Source: Candidatus Woesearchaeota archaeon
GTDB lineage: Archaea > Nanobdellota > Nanobdellia > Woesearchaeales > ARS49
Assembly: GCA_026394935.1 (NCBI GenBank)
Contig: JAPLZR010000119.1
Span: 1 to 32,300 of the forward strand
Reading direction: 5' to 3'
Length of the DNA stretch: 32,300 nt
In this document: piece by piece, positions 17,100-25,910 of the stretch
Layout of the letters: each line of letters begins with the position of its first letter
Numbering within the stretch: the first letter of the stretch is position 1
Translations under genes and position numbers: made by a program
Notes under the pieces: model-generated
Database searches by the model: none
Told to the model about the DNA's origin: nothing
Seen by the model: the letters and a program-made list of their open reading frames with translations, nothing else

Positions 17100-20095
17100 C
17101 AGAAATCCCTCAATGGAGCCTTGTATGACTCCAACAACGTTCCAACATCAGCATCAACAATTGTCCTGCCATTATGCTGGACAACAAACCTGTTGTCGTC
17201 TCTCACAGTTCCAACCTGAGCAAACGTGCGACCATTCATCAATTCCTCAAACCTCTCCCTGCTCTCAGGAGCAACAGTCACAACACACCTGCCCTGACTC
17301 TCCGAAAACAAACCATAATCCTCCCTGCTCCATTTCCCAGGAAGCTCGTCAATAGAAACATCCATTCCAAGCATGCCACCCATAGCAGTCTTTGCCAAAG
17401 CAATACCCAAACCGCCAAAATCAACACTCTTCGCAGAAGCAACAAGACCCTGCTCAATACAATTCTGCAAGGAACGATACAATCTCGGATTCCTGTCAGG
17501 ATTAGAAACAGGACAATGATTGCCAACAAAAGGCTTGCCACGCTGCTGCTCGCCAACCATTTTGAAATACTCGCTGCCACCAAGCTCGTCGTGAGTATCA
17601 CCAAGAACGTAAACAAGGTCGCCGGCAACCTTTGCATCCAAGGAAACGAGATTTTTTACATCATCAACCACGCTGATAGTAGAAACTAACAACGTAGGAG
17701 GAACAGAAATCGTAACTGGCTTGCCGTTCTCATCGTAACCCTTGAAAGTGTTAAACATGCTGTCCTTACCGGAAATGGCAGGAGCATCGTGTGCAATAGC
17801 ATTGTCAGAGAAAGACATGCTTGCTGCAAACAAATCACCCAAGTTCTCTTCGGAATCACCAGGCCAGCAGAAATTATCCAGCAAAGCAAGATGGTCCAAA
17901 TTCGCGCCAAGACAAACAGCTCTTCTTACGGCGGTATCTACGGCGCAGGCTGACATGTGATACGTATTAATATCACTGTAAGACGGGCAAATACCCTGAG
18001 AAAGAACAACAGCCTTCCTTGAAGAAAGAACAGGACGGAAAGCAGAAGCATCAGCATAAACACGACCACGACCCTGCAAAGGCTTCAAAGCACTACCACC
18101 CTGAACCTCATGGTCATACTGCTGAGCAATAAACTCCTTACTGCAAATGTTCAAACGACCAAGCAGAGAATGCAAAGCATCAGTCAAATTGTCAATAGAA
18201 AACTCAGGCTCCTCATGCTTGACAGCTTTCCTTTCACCAAACAATTCACGCTCAGGCACACCATCATGCAGGAAGTCAAGGTCAACGTCCATAACATTCT
18301 TGCCATTATAATCAACAACACATTTTTTGGAATCAGTAAACTCGCCAATAATCGTGGCTTCAACATCACGAGACTTCATCAAAGCAGAGAATTCCTTCCA
18401 CTTGTCCTTAGGCACAGACAAAGTCATACGCTCCTGGCTCTCACTAATCCAAATCTGCCAAGGAGACATACCAAGATATTTGATTGGAGCCTTGTCCAAG
18501 TCAACATGACAGCCACCACACTCTTTTGCCATCTCAGCAACAGAACACGACAAGCCGCCAGCACCATTATCAGTAATACTGGAATACAAATTGCGAGGCT
18601 TTGCCTCAAAAATAATAGCATCGTGCATCTTCTTCTGAGTAATCGGGTCACCAATCTGAACAGCAGTAGCAGGACTGCCAGCATCCATTGCCTCAGAGGA
18701 AAACGTGGCACCGTGAATGCCATCCAAACCAATCCTACCACCAACCATCACAATATAATCGCCAGGCTGAGCTGCTTTCTCCTTCTCATCAGCAACTATT
18801 TCCTCCAAACCAACAGTGCCAACATAAACCAAAGGCTTACCACGATAACGAGGGTCAAAAACAGCAAAACCCAACTCAGTAGGAATACCAGAACAATTAC
18901 TGCCAACATTCACACCATCAATCACACCAAGACCAATCCTTTTTGAAGAAAGCATTTCCTGAGTGAAATTAGGACCCTTAAACAGCTTGCTTTTATCCCT
19001 CGGGTCACCAAGACAATAACCATAAACATTCGCAACACACTTGTGGCCTTTACGAGTACCCATCGGGTCACGATTCACACCAACAATACCAGTAATCGCG
19101 CCACCAAACGGGTCCAAAGCAGAAGGACTATTGTGCGTTTCTACCTTATAAGAAATGTAATGCTTCTCATCAAACGCGATAACTCCTGCATTATCGGAGA
19201 ACAAAGAAACACAGAAATCCTTGGCGCCCTTCCTTCTCCTAATCTCTTCAGTAGAACCCTTAATGAACCTCTTGAAAATACCCTCTGTGACTTTCTCAAC
19301 GTGCCCAGGACCATAAGTCATCGTAATCGGATTGGAAAAAATAGTGTGCTTGCAATGTTCAGACCAAGTTTGGGCCAGAGATTCAAGCTCAACATCAGTA
19401 GGATTGCGACCTTTCTCCTTGAAATAAACCTGAACTGCCTTCATGGACGCCAAACTCATAGAAAGAGGACCATTTCTTGAACCACTAGCATTAGCAATAC
19501 CTTTCTTGCCAATAGTCTCTAATTCCTTATCCTCAGAATTCAAAAGGTCAACCAGGCCAGCAGTTGGCGGTTCGTGAAGATCAACAGAGGGATACTTTGT
19601 ATTCATGCCCTTGTCTTTAAAATACTGGTCGCGAGACTTAATCTTCACACGCTCGATAATGGGATTGTACAAACCGCCTGCAAGTTTTTCAACATCCTCT
19701 TCAGACAAGTTTCCTGAAAGGAACATCACCTTAGAAGAACTGGCAGGAATTTCCTGACCAAGCGAAGCCTCAATACCCTCGCTAACAGTGTGCCCGACAT
19801 TATCAGTCACGCCAGGCTGAGGACCAATCTCAACAACCCAAGAGAAATCTGTTGGAACAATAATCTCTCCCTTTTTTTCAGGTATGTGCGGTCTGTTAAC
19901 GAGAGCATCCTGAACAACAGGATTCCTCAAACCCTCAGCAACACTTCCCAACTGCTCAGAAGGAAGCTCAGCATACAATGTGTAGGCATCAACAAGCACA
20001 ACATCTTTTACATCAAAGCCGGCTTCACGAAGACTCTTAGCCCTAACCTCAGCACGAGAATCTTCTACCTTTGAAACGACTTCAATGCGAGACAT
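17099..20095 (-). CDS. purL: FGAM synthase with N-terminal PurS-like region (PurSL)
   Basis: N-terminal PurS-like repeats (e.g. VVEIGPQPGVTDNVGHTVSEGIEASLG), then LAQTWSEHCKHTIF, VETHNSPSALDPFGGAITGIVGVNRD, SGKDSMFNTF. Confidence 0.95.
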   Translation of the reverse strand: MSRIEVVSKVEDSRAEVRAKSLREAGFDVKDVVLVDAYTLYAELPSEQLGSVAEGLRNPVVQDALVNRPHIPEKKGEIIVPTDFSWVVEIGPQPGVTDNVGHTVSEGIEASLGQEIPASSSKVMFLSGNLSEEDVEKLAGGLYNPIIERVKIKSRDQYFKDKGMNTKYPSVDLHEPPTAGLVDLLNSEDKELETIGKKGIANASGSRNGPLSMSLASMKAVQVYFKEKGRNPTDVELESLAQTWSEHCKHTIFSNPITMTYGPGHVEKVTEGIFKRFIKGSTEEIRRRKGAKDFCVSLFSDNAGVIAFDEKHYISYKVETHNSPSALDPFGGAITGIVGVNRDPMGTRKGHKCVANVYGYCLGDPRDKSKLFKGPNFTQEMLSSKRIGLGVIDGVNVGSNCSGIPTELGFAVFDPRYRGKPLVYVGTVGLEEIVADEKEKAAQPGDYIVMVGGRIGLDGIHGATFSSEAMDAGSPATAVQIGDPITQKKMHDAIIFEAKPRNLYSSITDNGAGGLSCSVAEMAKECGGCHVDLDKAPIKYLGMSPWQIWISESQERMTLSVPKDKWKEFSALMKSRDVEATIIGEFTDSKKCVVDYNGKNVMDVDLDFLHDGVPERELFGERKAVKHEEPEFSIDNLTDALHSLLGRLNICSKEFIAQQYDHEVQGGSALKPLQGRGRVYADASAFRPVLSSRKAVVLSQGICPSYSDINTYHMSACAVDTAVRRAVCLGANLDHLALLDNFCWPGDSEENLGDLFAASMSFSDNAIAHDAPAISGKDSMFNTFKGYDENGKPVTISVPPTLLVSTISVVDDVKNLVSLDAKVAGDLVYVLGDTHDELGGSEYFKMVGEQQRGKPFVGNHCPVSNPDRNPRLYRSLQNCIEQGLVASAKSVDFGGLGIALAKTAMGGMLGMDVSIDELPGKWSREDYGLFSESQGRCVVTVAPESRERFEELMNGRTFAQVGTVRDDNRFVVQHNGRTIVDADVGTLLESYKAPLRDF

Positions 20096-20101
20096 TCATT
20101 A

Positions 20102-21943
20102 TCACGCAGTCTGCTTGTATTTCTCTCTGATAACGTTCAGCATATCTCTATACTGCATGGCTGCCTTTGCAGGGTCATTAGCGTTAAGAACAGCTCTGCC
20201 AACGTTCACAATCACGTTGCTACCAAAAATCTTAATGACATTATCTGCATCACCGCCCTGAGCGCCAACACCAGGCATCAGGACGAGCGTATTATCGCCG
20301 ACATAAGACTTGATACACGCGACCTCGTCCAAAGTAACGTGGTTTCCAGGGCTTGGAGCGCCAATAACGACGCCATCCCACTTGTAAGCAGCGGCTGCAC
20401 GAGCCAGCTGAACATACTGCGGAACATATTTGCGATGTCCAAGCTTAGGATGCTCCATCTCAACGATATCATCAATATGGTAATCTCCAGGATTTTCTGT
20501 AACATCAGCCAGCTTCATCTTCTCTGTCTTATGTTGCGGATTACTCATAATGCACATACCAATAATTCCCTCACCACGATTATGAGCCATCGTTGCAGCT
20601 TCCTCAAAGTTGCCAGGGAACGGCGAATACGTTACAGCATCAAAGCCAAAGTTCTCAGCGTGATACAATCCAGAGTCATTCGTGTTTCCAATATCAACAA
20701 GCTTCCTATCCCAAATAGCAACCGAACCATGCTTGTGAATCCTGTCAACAATCTTCGTTTTATCCTCTCCGGACAAGTTCTCAAAGAAATTGCCGTTAGG
20801 CTTAACAGCAGCAGCGTAAGGAGCAACTTTATCGATGAAATCAAGACACCACTGCAGTTTATCAGCGCCTTCTGGCAACGTATTCTCAGTGCCCTGCCAG
20901 TACTCGGCCGGGTCCAAGCCAGCGCACAAAATAGACTTCTTTTGTCTGACAGCATCTCTCCATTTCTCTGACAAAGTAGTCTTATACAATGTTCTTCCAT
21001 CTCTTATCTCGCAAATCGAAAGACCATAATGAGTTTTTACGACTTCGTCAAGAGCGTTAAATTTGTTAACATCAACAAGATGCTTTCCATAACGTTCAAC
21101 AAACCTCTTAGCACGGTCCTGCTTGCCACCGCTCGGATCGAAAAATCTGGCAAACATTTTTGCACCACGCTTTCTAAGGAAATTCTTGCCCCACTTTTCA
21201 GGGTCACGGAAGTAACGAACAGCCTCAGGATTTTGGGAATGCTCTCTCAAAAACTCCTCATCAATGCCGACCATAGGGTGAACTTTAACGCCAACATTCG
21301 CAAGATTCTGCTCACCATTCTGATAACGCGTAACAACAGCAACAAGGTCAGTTGTATCGACTCCCAAATTTCTCAGCATAGGAATCCAACCAGTCTCACG
21401 ACCATCAGCTTCCTTGTGATAACAGCTCGAACCCTCTGTAATCAAGTCAACTATGTGCAAATTAGCAAAAGGTCCTTCAGCGCTCCTAAAAAAATTGGGA
21501 ATAGGCGTGCCGTCTGACTTATGAACCTCAACACGGTCAGGCTGGCCAGCAACCTGCTTGTAAAGAGAAATATGAGGCAATTTCAGCAAATGAGCCACAG
21601 GCGCTGAGAAAAGCCAATCCCTTGTCTGACCGCCAGAAATTGTGCTCTGACCTTTCCTAGGCGAAAGACTAAATGGCTCCTTAGGCAAAATACGCGATGC
21701 TTCTTCAGCAAGAATCTCAATAATCTTTCTGAAATCAGGATTTTTGTCCATCATACTAACAGCATGATGCCACATACCTCCTGCATTTTCACCATAATCC
21801 TTGAAAGAACCGCCATCACCAACAACTTTCTCACTATTACAATAATAGATGCCAAGTTCTCCAGAAGCCAAAAGAGTAGGATCCACATCCTGGAATCCGG
21901 TTGTCTTAACCAATTGTTCTGCAATAAACTGATTACCCGCCAT
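20102..21943 (-). CDS. pyrEF: Bifunctional UMP synthase: N-terminal orotate phosphoribosyltransferase + C-terminal OMP decarboxylase
   Basis: SGGQTRDWLFSAPVAHLLKLPHISLYK and PRPP-site-like HIVDLITEGSS (OPRT); ILCAGLDPAEYWQG, AAVKPNGNFFE, VAIWDRKLVDIGNT, MPGVGAQGGDADNV, NVGRAV (OMPDC). Confidence 0.85.
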   Translation of the reverse strand: MAGNQFIAEQLVKTTGFQDVDPTLLASGELGIYYCNSEKVVGDGGSFKDYGENAGGMWHHAVSMMDKNPDFRKIIEILAEEASRILPKEPFSLSPRKGQSTISGGQTRDWLFSAPVAHLLKLPHISLYKQVAGQPDRVEVHKSDGTPIPNFFRSAEGPFANLHIVDLITEGSSCYHKEADGRETGWIPMLRNLGVDTTDLVAVVTRYQNGEQNLANVGVKVHPMVGIDEEFLREHSQNPEAVRYFRDPEKWGKNFLRKRGAKMFARFFDPSGGKQDRAKRFVERYGKHLVDVNKFNALDEVVKTHYGLSICEIRDGRTLYKTTLSEKWRDAVRQKKSILCAGLDPAEYWQGTENTLPEGADKLQWCLDFIDKVAPYAAAVKPNGNFFENLSGEDKTKIVDRIHKHGSVAIWDRKLVDIGNTNDSGLYHAENFGFDAVTYSPFPGNFEEAATMAHNRGEGIIGMCIMSNPQHKTEKMKLADVTENPGDYHIDDIVEMEHPKLGHRKYVPQYVQLARAAAAYKWDGVVIGAPSPGNHVTLDEVACIKSYVGDNTLVLMPGVGAQGGDADNVIKIFGSNVIVNVGRAVLNANDPAKAAMQYRDMLNVIREKYKQTA

Positions 21944-22052
21944 AAAAACACCTCCCTACTGTTGCACTGCAAGACTTATATCCATTTATAAAAAAATCTA
22001 TGGCAGAATATGGGTATTGAAATATAGAGAAGTTCGAATATCTATCAGAAAA

Positions 22053-22234
22053 GAGTCAAACGATACAGTCATTTTCACGTGCGCAGCTGCTCATATCACT
22101 AAAATCTATCAGAATGCGACCAACTCAAAGCAACAAATGAGGATTTGAACAACAAAATAAACATAGTCAATGCGGAAATTGAAAGCCTGAAAGCACAAAT
22201 CAAACAATTGAAACATAACTACCACAATATTTAA
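22053..22234 (+). pseudogene. Decayed 3' fragment of a paralog of the coiled-coil protein at 22277
   Basis: ESNDTVIFTCAAAHITKI then, after a 1-nt shift, SECDQLKATNEDLNNKINIVNAEIESLKAQIKQLKHNYHNI*, aligning to EPHTLRFTCAPTAPVKIEPIISDCEQLQKQNADLKAKITATQQEISNLQTQI of the next gene. Confidence 0.65.
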
Positions 22235-22276
22235 ATATACACAATAGTATATTGGTATAATAATTTAAAAGGTGAT

Positions 22277-22744
22277 ATGATGGCTAAGAAAACCGGATAT
22301 GGAATATATATCGTTGTAGGTATTGTTATCATTTTTGTTGCCGCACTAGTATATTATAGTGGAGGGAATGTCGGTCAAGCTGTTTTTAATGAAAACCAAA
22401 AAATAACCTGTTATTTTGACGGAGCAACAACAGAACAATGGTGCAAGGATACAAAATGGGCAAGACAGTGTTCTGGCATTGGAAGCTGTTCTTTCAGCAT
22501 TAATAAGCCTCGCAATTCAAAATACAATGTTGTAAGTTCCTGTCCTGGTTCATACGCTATTACACTTAACCAGGAACCACACACGCTGCGCTTTACCTGC
22601 GCACCAACCGCACCTGTGAAGATAGAACCAATCATATCAGACTGCGAGCAGTTACAGAAACAAAACGCGGATTTGAAGGCAAAGATAACAGCAACACAGC
22701 AGGAGATCAGCAATCTGCAAACACAAATCGCGAGCGTGAGGTGA
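22277..22744 (+). CDS. Membrane-anchored Cys-containing extracellular protein with C-terminal coiled coil
   Basis: N-terminal TM YIVVGIVIIFVAALVYY; C-terminal heptad-like DCEQLQKQNADLKAKITATQQEISNLQTQIASV. Confidence 0.75.
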   Translation: MMAKKTGYGIYIVVGIVIIFVAALVYYSGGNVGQAVFNENQKITCYFDGATTEQWCKDTKWARQCSGIGSCSFSINKPRNSKYNVVSSCPGSYAITLNQEPHTLRFTCAPTAPVKIEPIISDCEQLQKQNADLKAKITATQQEISNLQTQIASVR

Positions 22745-24525
22745 TTCCAATGAAAAAACTACTATTAATACTCGGACTGGCATTATTGTTAGCGGCAACA
22801 GCGGTGAGCGCGCAGGAATGGAAAAACAGACTGACAGAAGTTCAACAGTGCAATCAAGGCACACCAATGACAATTTTCCCAACTCATTATATCGGCACCT
22901 GTGCCGGATTAGACCAATACGATTCTCGACTCGGATATTTGCTAACTGAGTCGTACTTGCAAAGCAACAACATGCTGGGTTCAGCGTACAAAATTGATCA
23001 GTGCGGTCAGAATATACTAACGGGAAGAACTCCGAATGAATGGGGCTGGATAACGTACCGTCTTGATCCGTGCCCGGCAGGTTGGAAGGACAGCACCCAA
23101 TTTAAAGGCTACTCATTAAAACAACAAGCCCCAGGAACAAAAGAAGTCTTCCTGTGTACAAACAACCAAGATCCTTTCAGGATTTATTCTCTATCCACAG
23201 ACCCGAACTGCAGAAGCGGTCAGAGAGCAGGCTATACAAAAGTAGCTTCACTCGGATTCTGGCCACAAAGCACAGATTTTGTGTTACAGCCGCCACAACA
23301 ACCATCGGCACCAGCAGAACAACAAGTATGCTGCCTGGTTACAAGAACAAGAGACGATGGAAGAATAACGCGCGAATCAGGAGTGCAGAAAGAAAGCCAA
23401 TGTGACGCATACAAAACAAAAACAGGATACACAATTGAAAAGCTCGCTTCAGCAAAATGCGATGAAGAAGTATGCTGTGAAGCCGAAGGAAGAAGAGACA
23501 GACAACAATTCAGAGACTGCTATAAAAGAAATGGAGTGGGCGTGAATGTACCGCTAGCTGAGTGCAAAGGAGCAGTTCCACCACCAACACAGCCACCAGC
23601 AGTAATACTGCCACCATCAGTCTGTTCAGTAACAAAAGCAGACAATGCAGCATTACTCGCAACACTAACTGAATTAGAACGAGAAAGAGATAGTTATGCA
23701 AAGAAAGAAGTCTGCTGTGTAATAGAAAATGACAGAGGAGACGGAAAGGCAGATAAAACAACGCTCGAAAAATGCAACAAAAACTTACAAGAAAAAGGAA
23801 TCAAGTTGATCAGACTAGCACCCCCGGACATGTGCGAAGCAAAAGTATGCTGCATGCTCGGCACAAACGCAAAAACAGCACCTTTCAGGGAATGCATCAA
23901 AAACAAAGGAGCAGAGGTTGAAGGCGCAAAATGCGCACCATCAGTCTGCGGAAATGGCATCATCGAACCACTTGAAGCCTGCGAAGCAGACAAGGATTGC
24001 GGTATAAGCATGAATTGCGTCAACTGCCAATGCGCGAAAATAAGTGTTGCAGCACCGTCAACACCTTACACTACAAGCGACCTAGTGCGCCTTGGAATGT
24101 GCCATCCACAAGGAAGAATTGACAGAATATATTTCGACTACGGAGGAAACTGCGCAGGCGGTATCGTAGACCCTGTCGAACCAACATTCTACCTGTTAAA
24201 ATACCCAAGAGACGAACAAGGAAGAGGACCAGCAAACTCAGCAGCAACACAAACAGTAACACTGTGCTCATCAGACGCAGAACAAAAATTGATGATTGGA
24301 GAAGAATGCCCGACAGGAATGACGCCGATACAATACCTCGGACTGTCTTATACAACCCGAGCAGAAGGCACGACCCAATCATACAACTGCGAAGGACGGA
24401 AACTGTTAGGCGATACGTGGAGCTACGGAATAGCAGCCTCTCTATCGCAAAACTGCCGCGCAGACACCACTTATAGAACAAACTTCAGAAACGCAGGCTC
24501 TCTAGGCTTCTGGCCTACGCCTTAA
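22741..24525 (+). CDS. Large secreted cysteine-rich protein with internal vCC repeats and duplicated terminal domain
   Basis: Signal MKKLLLILGLALLLAATAVSAQ; repeats QVCCLV, EVCCEA, EVCCVI, KVCCML; CGNGIIEPLEACEADKDC; VASLGFWPQS (N-terminal domain) vs AGSLGFWPTP (C-terminus). Confidence 0.85.
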   Translation: MIPMKKLLLILGLALLLAATAVSAQEWKNRLTEVQQCNQGTPMTIFPTHYIGTCAGLDQYDSRLGYLLTESYLQSNNMLGSAYKIDQCGQNILTGRTPNEWGWITYRLDPCPAGWKDSTQFKGYSLKQQAPGTKEVFLCTNNQDPFRIYSLSTDPNCRSGQRAGYTKVASLGFWPQSTDFVLQPPQQPSAPAEQQVCCLVTRTRDDGRITRESGVQKESQCDAYKTKTGYTIEKLASAKCDEEVCCEAEGRRDRQQFRDCYKRNGVGVNVPLAECKGAVPPPTQPPAVILPPSVCSVTKADNAALLATLTELERERDSYAKKEVCCVIENDRGDGKADKTTLEKCNKNLQEKGIKLIRLAPPDMCEAKVCCMLGTNAKTAPFRECIKNKGAEVEGAKCAPSVCGNGIIEPLEACEADKDCGISMNCVNCQCAKISVAAPSTPYTTSDLVRLGMCHPQGRIDRIYFDYGGNCAGGIVDPVEPTFYLLKYPRDEQGRGPANSAATQTVTLCSSDAEQKLMIGEECPTGMTPIQYLGLSYTTRAEGTTQSYNCEGRKLLGDTWSYGIAASLSQNCRADTTYRTNFRNAGSLGFWPTP

Positions 24526-24540
24526 TTTTTTTTTCTTTTT
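24526..24540 (+). terminator. T-rich archaeal-type terminator candidate
   Basis: tttttttttctttt-type tract between the Cys-rich gene stop and the next start codon. Confidence 0.4.
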
Positions 24541-24810
24541 ATGAACCCAACAATACTGTTCGGATTAATAGGAGCATTAGGCGGATTACTTAGAGCAGTA
24601 ATAGGCGTAAGAAAAGCACACCTCCAAAAAAGAAAGTTCGTGCTGAAATACTTCTTAATAACAGTACTAGGAGCAGCAGTAATCGGAGCAATACTCGGAA
24701 GCATAATAGGAATAAACAAAGCAGTAGCACTGTTCGCAGGATACGCAGGAACAGACTTACTTGAAGGTTTGGCAAAAAGCTTCAAGATAGCGCCAATAAG
24801 AATAGGCTGA
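24541..24810 (+). CDS. Small Gly-rich membrane protein
   Basis: 89-aa: GLIGALGGLLRAVIGV...GAAVIGAILGSIIGINKAVALFAGYAGTDLLEGL, glycine-zipper-like helices. Confidence 0.7.
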   Translation: MNPTILFGLIGALGGLLRAVIGVRKAHLQKRKFVLKYFLITVLGAAVIGAILGSIIGINKAVALFAGYAGTDLLEGLAKSFKIAPIRIG

Positions 24811-24821
24811 TTTCTAATAGT

Positions 24822-24906
24822 TTTGCCGCGGTCTACGACTCGCTTTCTTCTCCCCACGCTTTGCAAAGGGAGAAAAAGCAACCTGAGCTTGCTCAAACGC
24901 GGCAAA
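24822..24906 (+). ncRNA. Candidate structured RNA (closing stem enclosing two hairpins)
   Basis: P1 tttgccgcg/cgcggcaaa (24822-24830/24898-24906, 9 bp). P2 GCTTT-c-TTCTCCC/GGGAGAA-AAAGC (24842-24854/24868-24879, 12 bp with 1-nt bulge). P3 TGAG-CTTG-CTCA (24884-24895). Confidence 0.55.
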
Positions 24907-24973
24907 TTATTCGAGGTTAACGACTAATCGGTTACAAACAAAGTTTAAAGGTAACCTGCAGTTATCACACTGC

Positions 24974-25060
24974 ATGAAAAACGCAGCAATGCCAAAATGG
25001 GCTTGGGCAGTGATAGTAATCATCCTGCTTATCCTCATCTATTGGTTCTTCCTGAAATAA
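24974..25060 (+). CDS. 28-aa single-TM microprotein
   Basis: MKNAAMPKWAWAVIVIILLILIYWFFLK; TATA-like agtttaaagg about 26 nt upstream of the ATG; not in the ORF track. Confidence 0.55.
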   Translation: MKNAAMPKWAWAVIVIILLILIYWFFLK

Positions 25061-25094
25061 GAAGAAAAAGAGGCCAATAACTGAGATTTAACTA

Positions 25095-25117
25095 GTTTTT
25101 TTTATCTTTTTTTATTT
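25095..25117 (+). terminator. T-rich terminator candidate after the microprotein
   Basis: gttttttttatctttttttattt-type tract. Confidence 0.45.
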
Positions 25118-25247
25118 AATTCTTCTGGGTGATTTCGCAAACTTTCCAAAATAATCGTTCATTTTCCGAAAAGATTCCTAAGCAGGCAGTAAAGCTTTCT
25201 GAAAATCATTCGATACAAATTTTAATAAGAAAAACATATTATGTGGT

Positions 25248-25658
25248 GTGACAAGATACTATCTGGATACTTCAATATGGCTCGATCATTATGAAAACAG
25301 AACCGACAGATTCAGACCGCTTGGCGAGTGGGCATTAGCACTGCTTTCGCTAATAAAAGAAAGAAAGGACACAATCCTGGTTTCAGATGTCATATTACGA
25401 GAACTTGGAACTTATTATTCTGAACTGCAAATAATGGAAATTTTTAAATCATATGCACATTTGATTGAAAACATAAAACCAACCGATAATCAAATGAAGC
25501 TCTCAAAAACAATATCATCGATAAGAAAAATACCTATGGGCGATGTTCTGCACGCGGTGCTGTCAAAAGATCAAAATGCCATCTTGGTTTCAAGAGATAA
25601 TCACTTCATGCTATTGACTGACATAAACAAGGCGCATAAACCAGAAGAATTAATCTAA
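25248..25658 (+). CDS. PIN-domain ribonuclease toxin (VapC-like)
   Basis: YYLDTSIWLDHYENR (first Asp), VSDVILRELG, MGDVLHAVLSKDQNAILVSRDNHF; GTG start. Confidence 0.85.
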   Translation: MTRYYLDTSIWLDHYENRTDRFRPLGEWALALLSLIKERKDTILVSDVILRELGTYYSELQIMEIFKSYAHLIENIKPTDNQMKLSKTISSIRKIPMGDVLHAVLSKDQNAILVSRDNHFMLLTDINKAHKPEELI

Positions 25659-25907
25659 CCCTCTTTCTTTCATCATTTTTTGAAATACTTCCTCTCTTGC
25701 TTGATGAAGCTCTTCATCAGTCGTCTTTCTTTTTGATTTGCCCAAGAATTGATGCAGTTCTTTCCAGGATTCCGTCTTCTTAATCTCTTCTAACTTGAGC
25801 CTAAGCGCATCCCTGATAAACTCTGTTTTAGTAGTATAATTGGGATGCATAGCTTTTTCAATCTCAGCAGCCATCTCATCATTAACCTTGATTGTAATAC
25901 TTTCCAT
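25650..25907 (-). CDS. Ribbon-helix-helix antitoxin
   Basis: MESITIKVNDEMAAEIEKAMHPNYTTKTEFIRDALRLKLEEIKK; paralog of the 12059 protein; tail-to-tail 9-nt overlap with the PIN gene. Confidence 0.8.
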   Translation of the reverse strand: MESITIKVNDEMAAEIEKAMHPNYTTKTEFIRDALRLKLEEIKKTESWKELHQFLGKSKRKTTDEELHQAREEVFQKMMKERGLD

Positions 25908-25910
25908 CGT

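Noticed and set aside
18110-18946. Plus-strand ORF (278 aa)
   Set aside because: Antisense to purL, which has clear conserved motifs; composition is Asn/Thr/Ser-rich shadow sequence.
24822-24906. Structured element as a tRNA on either strand
   Set aside because: No T-arm GGTTCRA-like sequence, 9-bp closing stem and no anticodon-arm geometry.
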